This document shows, piece after piece, positions 38,853 to 49,800 of a stretch of DNA of 64,000 nucleotides. The position numbers and the translations under genes are program-made. Within the stretch, counting starts at the first letter, position 1. Every line of letters begins with the position of its first letter. The notes beneath the pieces were generated by a model, which was not told the origin of the DNA, ran no database searches, and worked only from the letters and a program-made list of their open reading frames with translations. The DNA comes from Diprion similis (Eukaryota > Arthropoda > Insecta > Hymenoptera > Diprionidae): the NCBI RefSeq assembly GCF_021155765.1, contig NC_060116.1:14198001-14262000 (forward strand), read 5' to 3'.

Positions 38853-41800
38853 GACTCGTAATCATTTGGATAAACAAACTGTCCAAAAGAAAAAAAACAA
38901 CCACATATATATATACATAAATGCACAAATCACGTTTACAAATTTTTCGTACTTTCTGTACACGTATATGTATAAATATATAAATATATATATATTTTTT
39001 CTTATTCTTTTCAAACGATTTATACTATACTTTGTAAATAATATGGATTATTTGTCATTTCTTCAAAAAAATTATCACTCCTTTCCTCATCGATATATAA
39101 GGTTTTTCTTTTTTCTTGCCACTCGATAGTCGAGTATTCGATCTTCCAAAGAAAGACAATTAATATTCTCACGTATACTTTACCCCCCCTCCCCTGTATA
39201 AGACTTCCCAACGCGTCGTCCCTTCGTCGAGGGACACGGACTCGTGGCGACAGGGTGCACCTGCAATTCTATATATACGGCAGGTGTTTTTTTATTTGAC
39301 ACCGGGCATAACACATCCGTAACATCATGTATGCATATGTAACATGTATAACGTTACGCACATTGCTAATTCCAACGATTTTACAATTTCTTCTGAATAT
39401 AAGTTGTTCCTGCCCTCTTATACACCGCGATTGTATTGTATACTATTACCTATATACGCATTATATTCAATATATTGCATCTCGTATAGACGTAAACTCG
39501 ATGCTTTTGCCGAGATAAAATGAATTCTTCAAACGCCTGACCAGCGAATCTCCGTGTTAAAGTTAAATATTAAATGTCTACATAATAAACCTACGAAAGT
39601 TTTTACAACCGTCGTCGCGTTGCTATTACGTCAACGTGTTTGCGAGCCTTAATTTCTACAAATATATCAGCCGGGATGTTATACGTTACACGCGCGCGCG
39701 CGTATAATGTGTATATATATATATATATATGCGGTAATTTAATTAGGCTAAAAACGATCGATTCATTGAACGGCACATTCTTTTTTCCAGTACACACAGT
39801 GTGTGACGCTGTCGGCGCTTTTTCGATCGTTATCTATAATTATTAAATATCGTTTATTGGATACACGCATAATATTAAAAGCTTACAATAAAATCTAACG
39901 TATATATATTTATATATAAGGTATACGATTTGAAATTTAACTTATATATACATTTCTCGATAATATAATTACACGTTCACTGATAACCAGATTAACTATA
40001 TCAATTACGTATTTACAGTGGTTGATTCGATAAAACCAAAAAAAGGAGGCGGGGGGGGGGGGGGGGGGGGGTGTGAACGCACAGTAGTTGATCAAAATGC
40101 GATCAGTCCTGCGACACAACGTTGAACGATAATTTACTACCAATACCAATAGGTACATACTTATATATATATAGGCGTTATGATATGACTCGGTGATTTG
40201 TAGAATTTATATTTCTTATCGTCGTACAGTTATGAGATATATATTACAGTTGATATATGCATCTCTATAGTGATTTCGTAATGACGCTTCGGTCGTGACT
40301 CATTGTCAGAATGCATTATATAGTGCATATTATAATATTTGTTTTCTCTCAGATTGTGTTTGCCTCATCTTATTATACATAATTATACGAAACGAAAGAA
40401 ATATTTCTTTAATAAGAAAAATTAATAGAAATATTATCATTCTTTTGAAATTTTTCAAACTTTTATATTTATAATATTTACTACTACTACTACTACTGAT
40501 ACTGCTACTGCTACTAATAGGTACTTTGGTACACGTATGCAAAAGTATCTACATATATACTAGGCATATGTAGTACGTATATAATTTTCAGGCTGCGGGA
40601 AGACAAGACAAGACAAGACAAGACAAGACAGAAATTATTCATCGGGGAGACAGACGGACGGATGGTTTTGAAACGGTTGCTAGCGCGGGAGAAGTCGATG
40701 TTTTACAAATAGATCGTAGCTCGGATTGAGGGTTAGGGTGGCCCATGTCCAATTTTGGCCCGCCGCCGCGTTACGCTGCCCGTATTAAGTTTCACGCAAT
40801 ATTTTTCTTCACGTGAGAGTGTAGGAAAAGCAGAAGAAGTGGAAGGGTAAAGAAGAAAAACAAGAAAAGAAAAAAAAAAAAAAAAATATTGAGAAAAAAT
40901 TTGAGAAAAAAAAAAAGAAGAAATAAATTCCATTTTTAGATCCGCCAACCGTTCACAAATTTAATTGATTCTATTTTTTTTTCTCTACATTTTATCTGAT
41001 ATTAAATGATAAGGAAAAAGAAAATTGCGTCGGATATGTAAATTTGGAGAGGAGAAAGAATTTTTAAATTGTTAATGTTATTGTTGTAAATTATCATACT
41101 TTTATGCCTCTGTTATTCATCGTGTCAATTACAGAATCGTAAATGGTTTTTAAGTAGCTTTATAACTTATACTTTGATATAACAATTATCTTCTCATATT
41201 GTTCATGCGATAAACTTGAACACTTTGTAGGATTATTGATATGGATTGGATTTTATGACAGAATTAAAGTTATCGTCGAAATCGTATTGAAATATTTTTT
41301 ACACGGCTTACAAATCGCTCAAATCTGATTTTATGAACAAACTGCTGGCAATTATGCTTTTAATAAGCATCGTTTCAAGAATTTATACTTTTCCCTCCCC
41401 ACCTTAGATTGTATCAATTTTACGGTTGGATAAAAATATAACGTTGTATTCGATCTTTGTAAAAATATCCTCACTACACATGCATAGACTGGAAATTAAT
41501 TTTTAATCAAACCAGGATGCTTTTAGATTCGGAAAATTATTTTAAGAACTACCAGCCAAAATAGAATCCAGAATGCTTGGCTGTTGGATATTTGTGGATC
41601 CAATCAGGGCACCATTCATAGCTTTGATATTGATTGCTTAACGATGAATCAATTACTTACTTACAATTTATGATACAGAAGATAACACGTCGGTAGCTCT
41701 GTCAAATTCTTTATAATCAATTCTGTTATGTTATTCATCGTATTGTCGATTACTCCAATCGCACCGAGTCGTGAAGATATTTATACAGTTCGAAATTCAC

Positions 41801-44800
41801 AATATCTTTCCTCATTTTCTCATACTGAATAAAATTCTGAGCCTCTTACCGTCCGATTCATCAAAAAATTTATCTCTTAATCATGGCTTTAATATGTTTT
41901 CAAAAAACAAGCGATACAACGCGTTTATCCTGATTTTTATACTCAGCGCATATAGGTTTCAATTGATATTGAATCTGGTAGAGTTGACATGATGCGTGAC
42001 TGAAATCGGTCAAAATTAGATGAGAATATGTCATATATAATTTTCAAATATTTGCCACAGTTTGAGCAATTTTTGTCTGGGTAAACAGTTAGTCATGAGC
42101 ACATTACACAATTACCTGACTGTGTCACATTAGCCAAGGTTGCATAATTCTTGGGATTCAGAGGATATTAGCTAAGGTCACGAGACCTTGCTAATCTCAG
42201 ACTGGGTGCAGTAGAAAACCTTAGCTTCAGTCTCGGCGTGTTGCAAAGCAGTAGGAAATGCCAGTTAGGAATCAGGTCGCGAGATATATATAGCATCAGG
42301 GATCGGGGTCGCTACTAAAATACACACGAAGCTGTATCTCACCTCAAACACAATTTTCTGTTAAAATTTCTCCTTCGTATAATGTCGTTCTTGTTTAATA
42401 GTTACTACGCTTCTACCACAGTTTTTGCCAAGTATTTCAAGGATGCAATTTACCTTCGATCAGAAGCATTTATCAGCTACTGCATAATTCTTATAAGCCT
42501 ATACTCAATATTTCGTTTCTTTCCGAATCAACTGTTTTATAAATTCTTTCATTGGCAAACTCATTCTGGGCTCGTGAAATGTTTAGTTTTCGACTGCGAG
42601 CATTGTAGAACCTTGTAACAATTTGTTCTAAAACTTGCGAGAGGATTGTAAGCATAATTGTGATCCTTACGTTATGTTTGACTAGCTAAGCCTTAGGTGT
42701 GGCATCTGAATCGATGATGTGTTGAAATAATACGAAGGCAAGGCAGGAAGTGAAGCGTATTATCTTACTGCTCATGCTTTGCAGATCTCAGCATATTTAA
42801 ACATGTAGAAACGTAGTACTATCTACGAACTTGTGACGTCAACAAGTACACAACATTTGAACGATTTTTAACGTAATTTACCATAGGTAATAGTAAATAT
42901 AATAATAATGTCACCGCGACGAAAGTGATATGGAGAGCTTATAATTCTGGGCACCCAACACCAACAAACGACAGATTATCTTATTCTAAGTACGTTATGA
43001 GAAAAACCAAAAAAATCTTCATTGAATTGCACTCATAAGATCAGCCCCAAAAGTATTAATCTCGTGTATTTTACTTCCAGACTTTTACTGCATGGTGTAA
43101 TTCACATCTTCGAAAGGCTGGAACTGCGATCGAATCAATCGAAGACGACTTCAGAAATGGGTTGAAACTTATGTTGTTACTGGAGGTAATATCCGGAGAG
43201 ACCCTCCCAAGGCCAGACCGCGGCAAGATGCGTTTCCACAAGATCGCTAATGTCAATAAGGCTCTCGATTACATCGCCAGCAAGGGAGTCAAACTTGTCT
43301 CTATTGGCGCTGAAGGTTTGTGTCGTCGTTGTATATTGTAAACATTTCAGTAACACTGTTATTGAAACCTTCCATTTGATTTTTTTCCCCCCAATAATTA
43401 CTGACATTATTTTTGTCATCGTACTTTTTTTGGCCGAAATTTTTTCAATCGCTAATCCGTCATCAATCGACAAGTTTTCTGGATTCTGAAAAATGTGAAT
43501 TTATTGTTAGAAATCGTTGATGGTAACCTGAAGATGACTCTGGGAATGATCTGGACCATCATTCTTAGATTTGCAATTCAGGATATCTCTGTGGAAGAGA
43601 TGACTGCCAAAGAGGGACTTCTACTTTGGTGTCAACGAAAAACGGCACCTTACAAAAACGTCAACGTCCAGAACTTCCATTTGTCATTCAAGGATGGATT
43701 GGCATTCTGTGCTTTGATCCATCGCCATCGCCCTGACCTCATCGACTACAACAAGCTAAGCAAGGACAATCCTCTGGAAAATCTGAACACCGCCTTTGAC
43801 GTTGCTGAGAAGTACCTCGACATCCCACGCATGTTGGATCCCGATGGTAAATTTAGCTTATATTTGATATTAGCAACAAATATTACAATGCGACTCCCTA
43901 CAACAACCAAGAAAGAATTTAGGAATCAAAGTTTACAAGGATACATCTTACAAATAGCTGTGTAACAAATACATTCGAGGTGTTTTTCGTCACAACTAAT
44001 TAGCTTCTAACTTATACCTTTCTACTGTGTATAACATATTTATCCCATTTAGTTGTAAAGTAATAATTCTTCCACTGGAACTTATGAAGTTAACATTTTC
44101 GCGAGTCATACTTGTACAGGTCTTTCTGTAGCGAGTTCACTAAAAAAAGCTATATCATCAATTCGATTTAAGGATTGTAGTATGTTCCTTATCATTTACA
44201 GGCGTCATTTTTATTTCTACCTGTATAGTGCGGTTTGGGTGTGAAAAAGAAGTTTTTTTTCAATAGAATCGATTGCTATATCTTGCTCGGCAGCCATATC
44301 ATTGAAATAAAATTACATTTTAGGGTTCTGATCTCGTTTCAAAGCAAAATAACGGAGCCACGTTCATTTGAAATTGTTTCACTGAATGTTAACAGCTGTT
44401 GTAAGATTTGATAATATGTATGTAATAGATTTGATCAACACCCCGAAGCCGGATGAACGTGCGATCATGACCTACGTTTCCTGCTACTACCACGCGTTCC
44501 AGGGCGCCCAGCAGGTCAGCGCAATGCATTGCGTGTCCCTTATTATTCACAACCCCATACACGTCCTTATGTACAAAGTAAACCCTTGCGCATCGTCTTA
44601 ATCGCACTGAATTATCGTTATTCATATAATATATATTGTGTACAAATAGTACAGCGATGTACATGAATCGGTCACGCTTTCAAAGCTTTTCAAAGATATT
44701 TATCAGCTGAAGAAACCTTCGCCATTTTTACCCATTCTTTATGCATTTTTGTACCAATTGCTGAATTCTAAGACTTTAATTTAAACCTGTACAGTACACA

Positions 44801-47800
44801 ACCGAAATCAATTGCTTTTTATGCTTCAATTATTCATACCTATTGTATGAATGCGAACTGAAGCTATGAAATGACCGATTCATTTGAAAACTTACAATTG
44901 CCTGTGCATAGGGAAGTACAAAAGTTTAAAAATATATGAATTTGCTTGGTGTACCTGTTTGAGAAATGAATGATCTAATCCAGCTGACAAATTTTAATCA
45001 AGACTAATGGACAACCCTATGTTACAGTGTAAATTTTATCTTTGCATTGAAGATTTGACGAATGTCTTTATTAATCAATTAATTAATGTGATCAATAGCA
45101 TATTGATGATGTTATTTTTTTTCAACTAACATTGCATGGTTTGCGTTTCGATTGTGTTTTTCTAGACATGAGAAATACTGCTATGCCCGACGAGAGAGCA
45201 GTGATGACTTATGTATCGTCATACTACCATTGCTTTAGCGGTGCGCAAAAGGTGTGTGTGTATTCCATTTCCATTGACAATAGTTCCTAACTACTATTAT
45301 TAGCTGTTACATAATGCCGCTGGTATGTACAGTTCTGTTTCTATTCCAAAACTCAGATTTATAAAAACACGAAGCTTTTGTAATTCAAATCCAACTTTCT
45401 AACTACAGGACAGTATTTCTACTGTTTATAATTCAAACTACTACCGAATATGAACCATAGAATCTTGGAAAATGTACAGCATGTTATGTATGTTCTCGCG
45501 TACGTTTTACATGGGTTGAAATAAAAAAAGGGCCAAAATCCGTAAGAATGAATTACACACTAAAATTATAATCCTTTGTGATGCATTCGATTTATTCGAG
45601 TATGACATTCGGCTATAGGCGGAGACAGCTGCCAACAGGATCTGCAAGGTTTTGAAAGTAAATCAAGAAAATGAGAGGCTTATGGAGGAATATGAGCGAT
45701 TGGCATCAGATTTGCTGGAATGGATAAGGCGAACTATGCCATGGCTGGCTAGTCGTCAGACAGATAATTCACTGGCGGGTTGTCAGAAGAAACTAGAGGA
45801 GTACAGGACCTACCGCCGTAAGCACAAGCCACCGCGTGTTGAACAGAAAGCAAAACTTGAAACCAATTTCAATACTTTGCAAACTAAACTAAGGCTGAGC
45901 AATCGTCCTGCTTACATGCCTACCGAGGGCAAAATGGTCTCGGACATAAACAAAGCATGGAAGGGTGAGTAGAAATGAAATATATTATCATCATACAGAA
46001 CGTTGATACAGAACCAGTGTATTTTGAAATGTGCAATAGTATATGATTCTTCTTTTCCAAATCACAGACAGTTTAAATTACAAATAAATCTTTACAGGAC
46101 TTGAACTTGGAGAAAAAGCGTTTGAAGAATGGCTTCTGTCAGAAATGATGCGTCTCGAGCGTCTTGAGCATCTTGCCCAAAAGTTCAAGCATAAGGCAGA
46201 TGCTCACGAAGATTGGACTGCTGGCAAAGAAGAGATGTTGACATCTCAAATCTTCCGCCAGTGCAAGCTTAATGAATTGAAGGCGCTGAAAAAAAAACAC
46301 GAAGCCTTTGAATCTGACCTCGCTGCACACCAAGATCGAGTGGAGCAAATTGCTGCCATTGCTCAAGAGTTGAAGTAAGTAGGAAATAGGTAGTTAGTTA
46401 TTAGATAACAAACGGTATTGTTTATCCTGAATTTTCATAAATTTATCTAATCAAATTAGCACTCTGGAGTACCATGACAGTGCATCGGTCAACGCAAGGT
46501 GCCAGCGCATTTGCGACCAGTGGGACAGGCTCGGTACCTTGACCCAACGCAGACGTCAGGCTTTGGATGAAGCAGAACGAATTCTCGAGAAGATCGACGT
46601 TCTGCATTTGGAATTCGCCAAACGTGCTGCGGTGTGTACTTGAAATATCAACTAATTCGTCATTTTTCGACCATCGCTTGAAGTGTGTCTATGATTATGT
46701 TAGGTAGTTCCGAACTCACTTGTACAAACCTGGATGACTGGTAATAAGTTTTGATTTATTCCAGCCATTCAACAACTGGTTAGACGGAACTCGCGAGGAT
46801 CTTGTAGATATGTTCATTGTTCATACAATGGAGGAGATTCAAGGTCTTATGGATGCCCATGCAGCATTCAAAGCTACGCTAGGAGAAGCAGACAAGGAAT
46901 ACAACTCCATTGTTGGTCTCGTTCGTGAAGTTGAGTCGATAGTCAAGCAGTTCCAGATTCCTGGTGGACTTGAGAATCCGTACACTACCTTGACGGCATT
47001 AGTAAGTCTCATGCTTTCTGTGGAGAAGCATAATCAGAGACTAAAAACTTCAGATTTGATTTGACTGTAATTACAAGTTAAAAATTAATGTCTTTGAAAT
47101 ATTGATTCTTTAGGACCTAACTAAGAAGTGGAGTGACGTTAGGCAACTGGTACCACAACGTGACGGTACTTTAGCTGCTGAGTTACGCAAACAGCAGAGT
47201 ATCCTTATGTTTACTATTTTTAATGTTGTCATCGTTGAACACCGCATACAGATAATATTTTTTTGCGTGCTTAACAAGTTTGGTAAAACTAACTCACTCG
47301 AGGTGGGTTGCACACGTAAATTGTTAATAAATTATCCGTTTGTCATGTGCCAAGCGTTATGTCAAGCTTATAAATGAATTTATGTTGAGTCGTAAGTGTG
47401 TTTGGTGTATTTTGAAATTGATGAAGTAGCAGACCTTAACTTTATGAAAAGATAACGAGATGCTACGTCGGCAATTCGCCGAGAAGGCCAATGCTGTCGG
47501 ACCTTGGATGGAACGGCAGTTGGATGCTGTGACCGCTATTGGTCTCGGCCTTCAGGGCACTCTTGAAGATCAGCTCCACCGATTGAAAGAATACGAATCA
47601 GCTGTATACCAATACAAGGCGCATCTTGAAGAACTTGAGAAGATTCACCAAGCTGTGCAAGAGGGAATGATCTTTGAAAATAGGTATACACAGTACACCA
47701 TGGAAACCCTTCGTGTTGGTTGGGAACAATTATTAACTTCCATCAACCGCAACATCAACGAGGTTGAGAACCAGATTCTTACTCGGGACTCCAAGGTATT

Positions 47801-48430
47801 TTATTTCTCTATATCGAGATGCCTTACTGTCAATTGAAACTTTGAGTAATTTTAATTATAACTATTTTGTTCTTTCTCTCCAACAGGGCATTACGCAGGA
47901 TCAGTTGAACGAATTCCGCAGCAGTTTCAACCACTTCGATAAGAACAGGACGGGCAGACTTGCACCAGACGAATTCAAATCATGCCTCGTCTCATTGGGC
48001 TACTCAATTGGTAAAGACAGGCAAGGTGATATTGATTTCCAGCGTATTCTCGCCATAGTGGATCCTAACAGCTCAGGCTTTGTACACTTTGATGCGTTCT
48101 TGGACTTCATGACACGTGAATCCACTGATACTGATACTGCGGAGCAAGTCATTGACAGCTTCCGCATTTTAGCTGGCGACAAGGTAATTACTTTGGCCTG
48201 CTCGAAAAAATGTGATTACTGAATTTGCATTATTTGGTAAAATTAAATATCGTCACGTTTATGAATTGCAGCCATACATCCTGGCTGATGAGTTGAGGAG
48301 AGAATTGCCTCCTGATCAGGCTGAGTACTGTATCCAACGAATGCCTCCATACAAAGGAATTAACGCCATACCTGGAGCCTTGGACTATCGCTCTTTCTCG
48401 ACTGCTCTGTATGGAGAGTCTGACCTATAA
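30295..48430 (+). CDS. Actn: Alpha-actinin
   Basis: Antiparallel dimeric F-actin cross-linker of muscle Z-discs and non-muscle cortex. Exons: 30295-30396, 43081-43315, 43511-43846, then either 44429-44514 or 45166-45251, then 45619-45964, 46098-46374, 46460-46631, 46765-47001, 47114-47198, 47452-47795, 47887-48183 and 48272-48430. With one alternative exon this gives 891 residues, the usual family length. Domains in order: a short acidic N-terminus; two calponin-homology domains ([11 protein letters not shown], then [20 protein letters not shown] and [21 protein letters not shown]); four spectrin repeats (exons 45619-47795); and a C-terminal calmodulin-like domain. The first EF-hand loop, [12 protein letters not shown], has all ligand positions; the second ends in Ala and is degenerate, as in vertebrates. 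The end [14 protein letters not shown] is universally conserved. Intron 1 is 12.7 kb. Confidence 0.97.
30418..30463 (+). repeat. (ACTT)n tetranucleotide repeat
   Basis: About eleven uninterrupted ACTT units start 20 bases after the Actn exon 1 donor. Confidence 0.95.
33919..33975 (+). repeat. GA-rich microsatellite
   Basis: A (GA)n tract with a G5 interruption in Actn intron 1, one of several GA tracts between 30590 and 34215. Confidence 0.95.
35586..35648 (+). repeat. Poly-T run of 63 bases
   Basis: An uninterrupted T homopolymer in Actn intron 1. The length is extreme and may be uncertain in the assembly. It is not flanked by an obvious retrotransposed sequence. Confidence 0.95.
38219..38254 (+). 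repeat. (ATAC)n tetranucleotide repeat
   Basis: About eight to nine ATAC units in Actn intron 1, just left of a GC-rich island. Confidence 0.95.
38270..38720 (+). promoter_or_regulatory. GC-rich island with CRE and inverted CCAAT in Actn intron 1
   Basis: This stretch contrasts with its AT-rich surroundings. It contains a GC-rich hairpin-prone segment (GCTCCC near 38336 pairing with GGGAGC near 38390, enclosing GCGGATTGGCCGC with an inverted CCAAT). A perfect palindromic CRE, TGACGTCA, lies at 38533-38540. A degenerate GCGTC pentanucleotide repeat ends near 38717. The combination suggests a cis-regulatory element or internal promoter, which is inference only. Confidence 0.35.
38682..38717 (+). 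repeat. GCGTC-type pentanucleotide repeat
   Basis: Imperfect tandem copies of GCGTC/TGCGTC in Actn intron 1. The tract is CpG-dense and ends in a TGCGTCA CRE-like half. Confidence 0.85.
38815..38846 (+). repeat. (CT)n microsatellite
   Basis: An almost perfect dinucleotide tract in Actn intron 1. Confidence 0.95.
40051..40071 (+). repeat. Poly-G run of 21 bases
   Basis: An uninterrupted G homopolymer in Actn intron 1, preceded by an A-rich stretch. Such runs can form G-quadruplexes and are prone to sequencing error. Confidence 0.95.
40601..40630 (+). repeat. (AGACA)6 pentanucleotide repeat
   Basis: Six perfect AGACA units in Actn intron 1. Confidence 0.95.
42382..42618 (+). CDS. Possible small nested gene in Actn intron 1 (78 residues, unrecognised)
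   Basis: A 78-codon frame begins [15 protein letters not shown] and ends DCEHCRTL. It has one hydrophobic stretch ([14 protein letters not shown]) that could span a membrane. About 100 bases upstream is a TATATATAG box (about 42282-42290) in a GC-richer context, with a start-site-like TCAGGG soon after, then a short leader. No homologue is known to me. Random AT-rich sequence yields frames of this length, and other such frames in this window were dismissed. The promoter-like arrangement is the only reason to list this one. Confidence 0.2.
   Translation: MSFLFNSYYASTTVFAKYFKDAIYLRSEAFISYCIILISLYSIFRFFPNQLFYKFFHWQTHSGLVKCLVFDCEHCRTL
44429..44514 (+). other. Actn: Actn mutually exclusive exon, variant a
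   Basis: An 86-base exon starting in phase 1 after acceptor GTAATAG and ending at a GTCAGC donor. It encodes the end of the second calponin-homology domain: [18 protein letters not shown] followed by [11 protein letters not shown]. It is the same length as variant b and carries the same core DERA-MTYVS. The donor GTCAGC is weaker than GTAAGT, which may favour regulated use. Confidence 0.9.
45166..45251 (+). other. Actn: Actn mutually exclusive exon, variant b
   Basis: An 86-base exon after acceptor TTTTTCTAG, with donor GTGTGT. It encodes [18 protein letters not shown] followed by [11 protein letters not shown], which is closer than variant a to the vertebrate sequence at this position. The two variants differ mainly before the shared core and at the end that joins the first spectrin repeat. 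Confidence 0.9.
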
Positions 48431-49800
48431 GTCTTTGCCGTAAAGTATACGAAATTATACCTTTTCCATTCAGGCATATGAATTGTGTGAAACGACAAAC
48501 ACCATATCATAACGCATACCATCATCTAGTTGTAACGAATCTATTCAGGTCTCTATGATGTATCCATAACCTATATAAAATATATACTACAATCTTAAAT
48601 AATTTAAAAGGAAGGTTAATGATAGAAAACAATACAGATTCGCGCATTTTGACATAAGATTCATATTTTTCTACCTAAAACTAGTTAGTCAAAAAAACGT
48701 AGAGTTTTATCGTTTTGGACAAGATAAATGTCTGCGAGGAAAAGGTTTAATAACAGCGGATTACTTTTTCGAAACCCCATTATAAGTTGAGGAGATAAAT
48801 ATATAGTAGGGGTTCTTTACAGGGGGAAGGGACCGGAAAAAAATTTTCATACTGATATCAATGGAAAATTCGATAAATCTTACTTTAAATTTTGACAAAG
48901 GCATTCCATTGAACGAGCACTGGAGTCCACAATTTCTATCTTAAATGCTGATACTTACACTTGCCGTGTGATATTATTTCCCTTCCCCTTACTCCAGACG
49001 ATAGTTAAGCTACGATATTTTTCTAACATGAAAATATATGCCATCGTCGTGACCATATGTCAGTAATTTGTTGAATTTCATATTCATTGAACCAGGACGA
49101 AAATCGTTTCTTGGAAGAACATTTAGGAACCATCCAACGTTTCATTTCAAAAGTCAACTGACCACAGTCTTAAAATATCCTTACGATTGTTGTCACTTTC
49201 TGAAATGCTTGAAATTTGAGTCTCGGTCGGAAATACGTTAGGCATAGGATATTCTTAAATATTAAAAATGTAATTTTGTGCATTTTTAAGAGAGTAACAG
49301 CAGGTATTAGAATGTAATGGTTATTTAAGTAATTCAAAGTAATTATCTTCTAATATTTGTTGTAGAGGTTTTTTTTCACTCAAAGCCTTTGTCGACAAAT
49401 TGCAGTTGCTTGAAAAACATTGATATATGTATTAACAGAAGCTTGTTTTCTGTTCGACAGATATAGTAGCGAGACTGTACCTATTTTCGAAATACTGTGA
49501 CATTTGTTACAATCAAGATGTATGTCATATTCGGTAATCTTTGTGGCAGGCGCAGTTGAACATCTATCATAATTTATTGATACGAAACAAAAATTTAGTT
49601 TCAATATCGAAGTAGCAAACATTTCAGTATTTTGAACATTTATGTAACACTTGGTCATAAGTGACTCATATGCCAAAAACAAAGTGATTTGCCATGTCCA
49701 GTTTGAGGGAGCACAGATTTGTATCAGGTCTTCTGTGAAATCGGATTCGCCGAGAGTTTTTAATTGATTGAAATAAAACTTGAACCATTTATTACAGTAT
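48431..49800 (+). other. Actn: Actn 3' UTR (probable)
   Basis: AT-rich sequence directly after the Actn stop. AATAAA signals at 49772-49777 and 49922-49927 are candidate polyadenylation signals, which would give a 3' UTR of about 1.35-1.5 kb. No open frame of interest. Confidence 0.45.

Larger units (their letters stand above)
30397..43080 (+). other. Actn: Actn intron 1
   Basis: A 12,684-base intron between a GTGAGT donor at 30397 and a TTACTTCCAG acceptor ending at 43080. It is dominated by microsatellites and homopolymers (the main ones are listed separately) and by many GA or CT tracts. A GC-rich island at about 38270-38720 and a TATA-like box followed by a 78-codon open frame at 42382-42618 stand out. 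No recognisable transposon protein or conserved exon was seen. Long first introns of muscle genes often hold enhancers and alternative promoters, but nothing here proves this. Confidence 0.75.
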
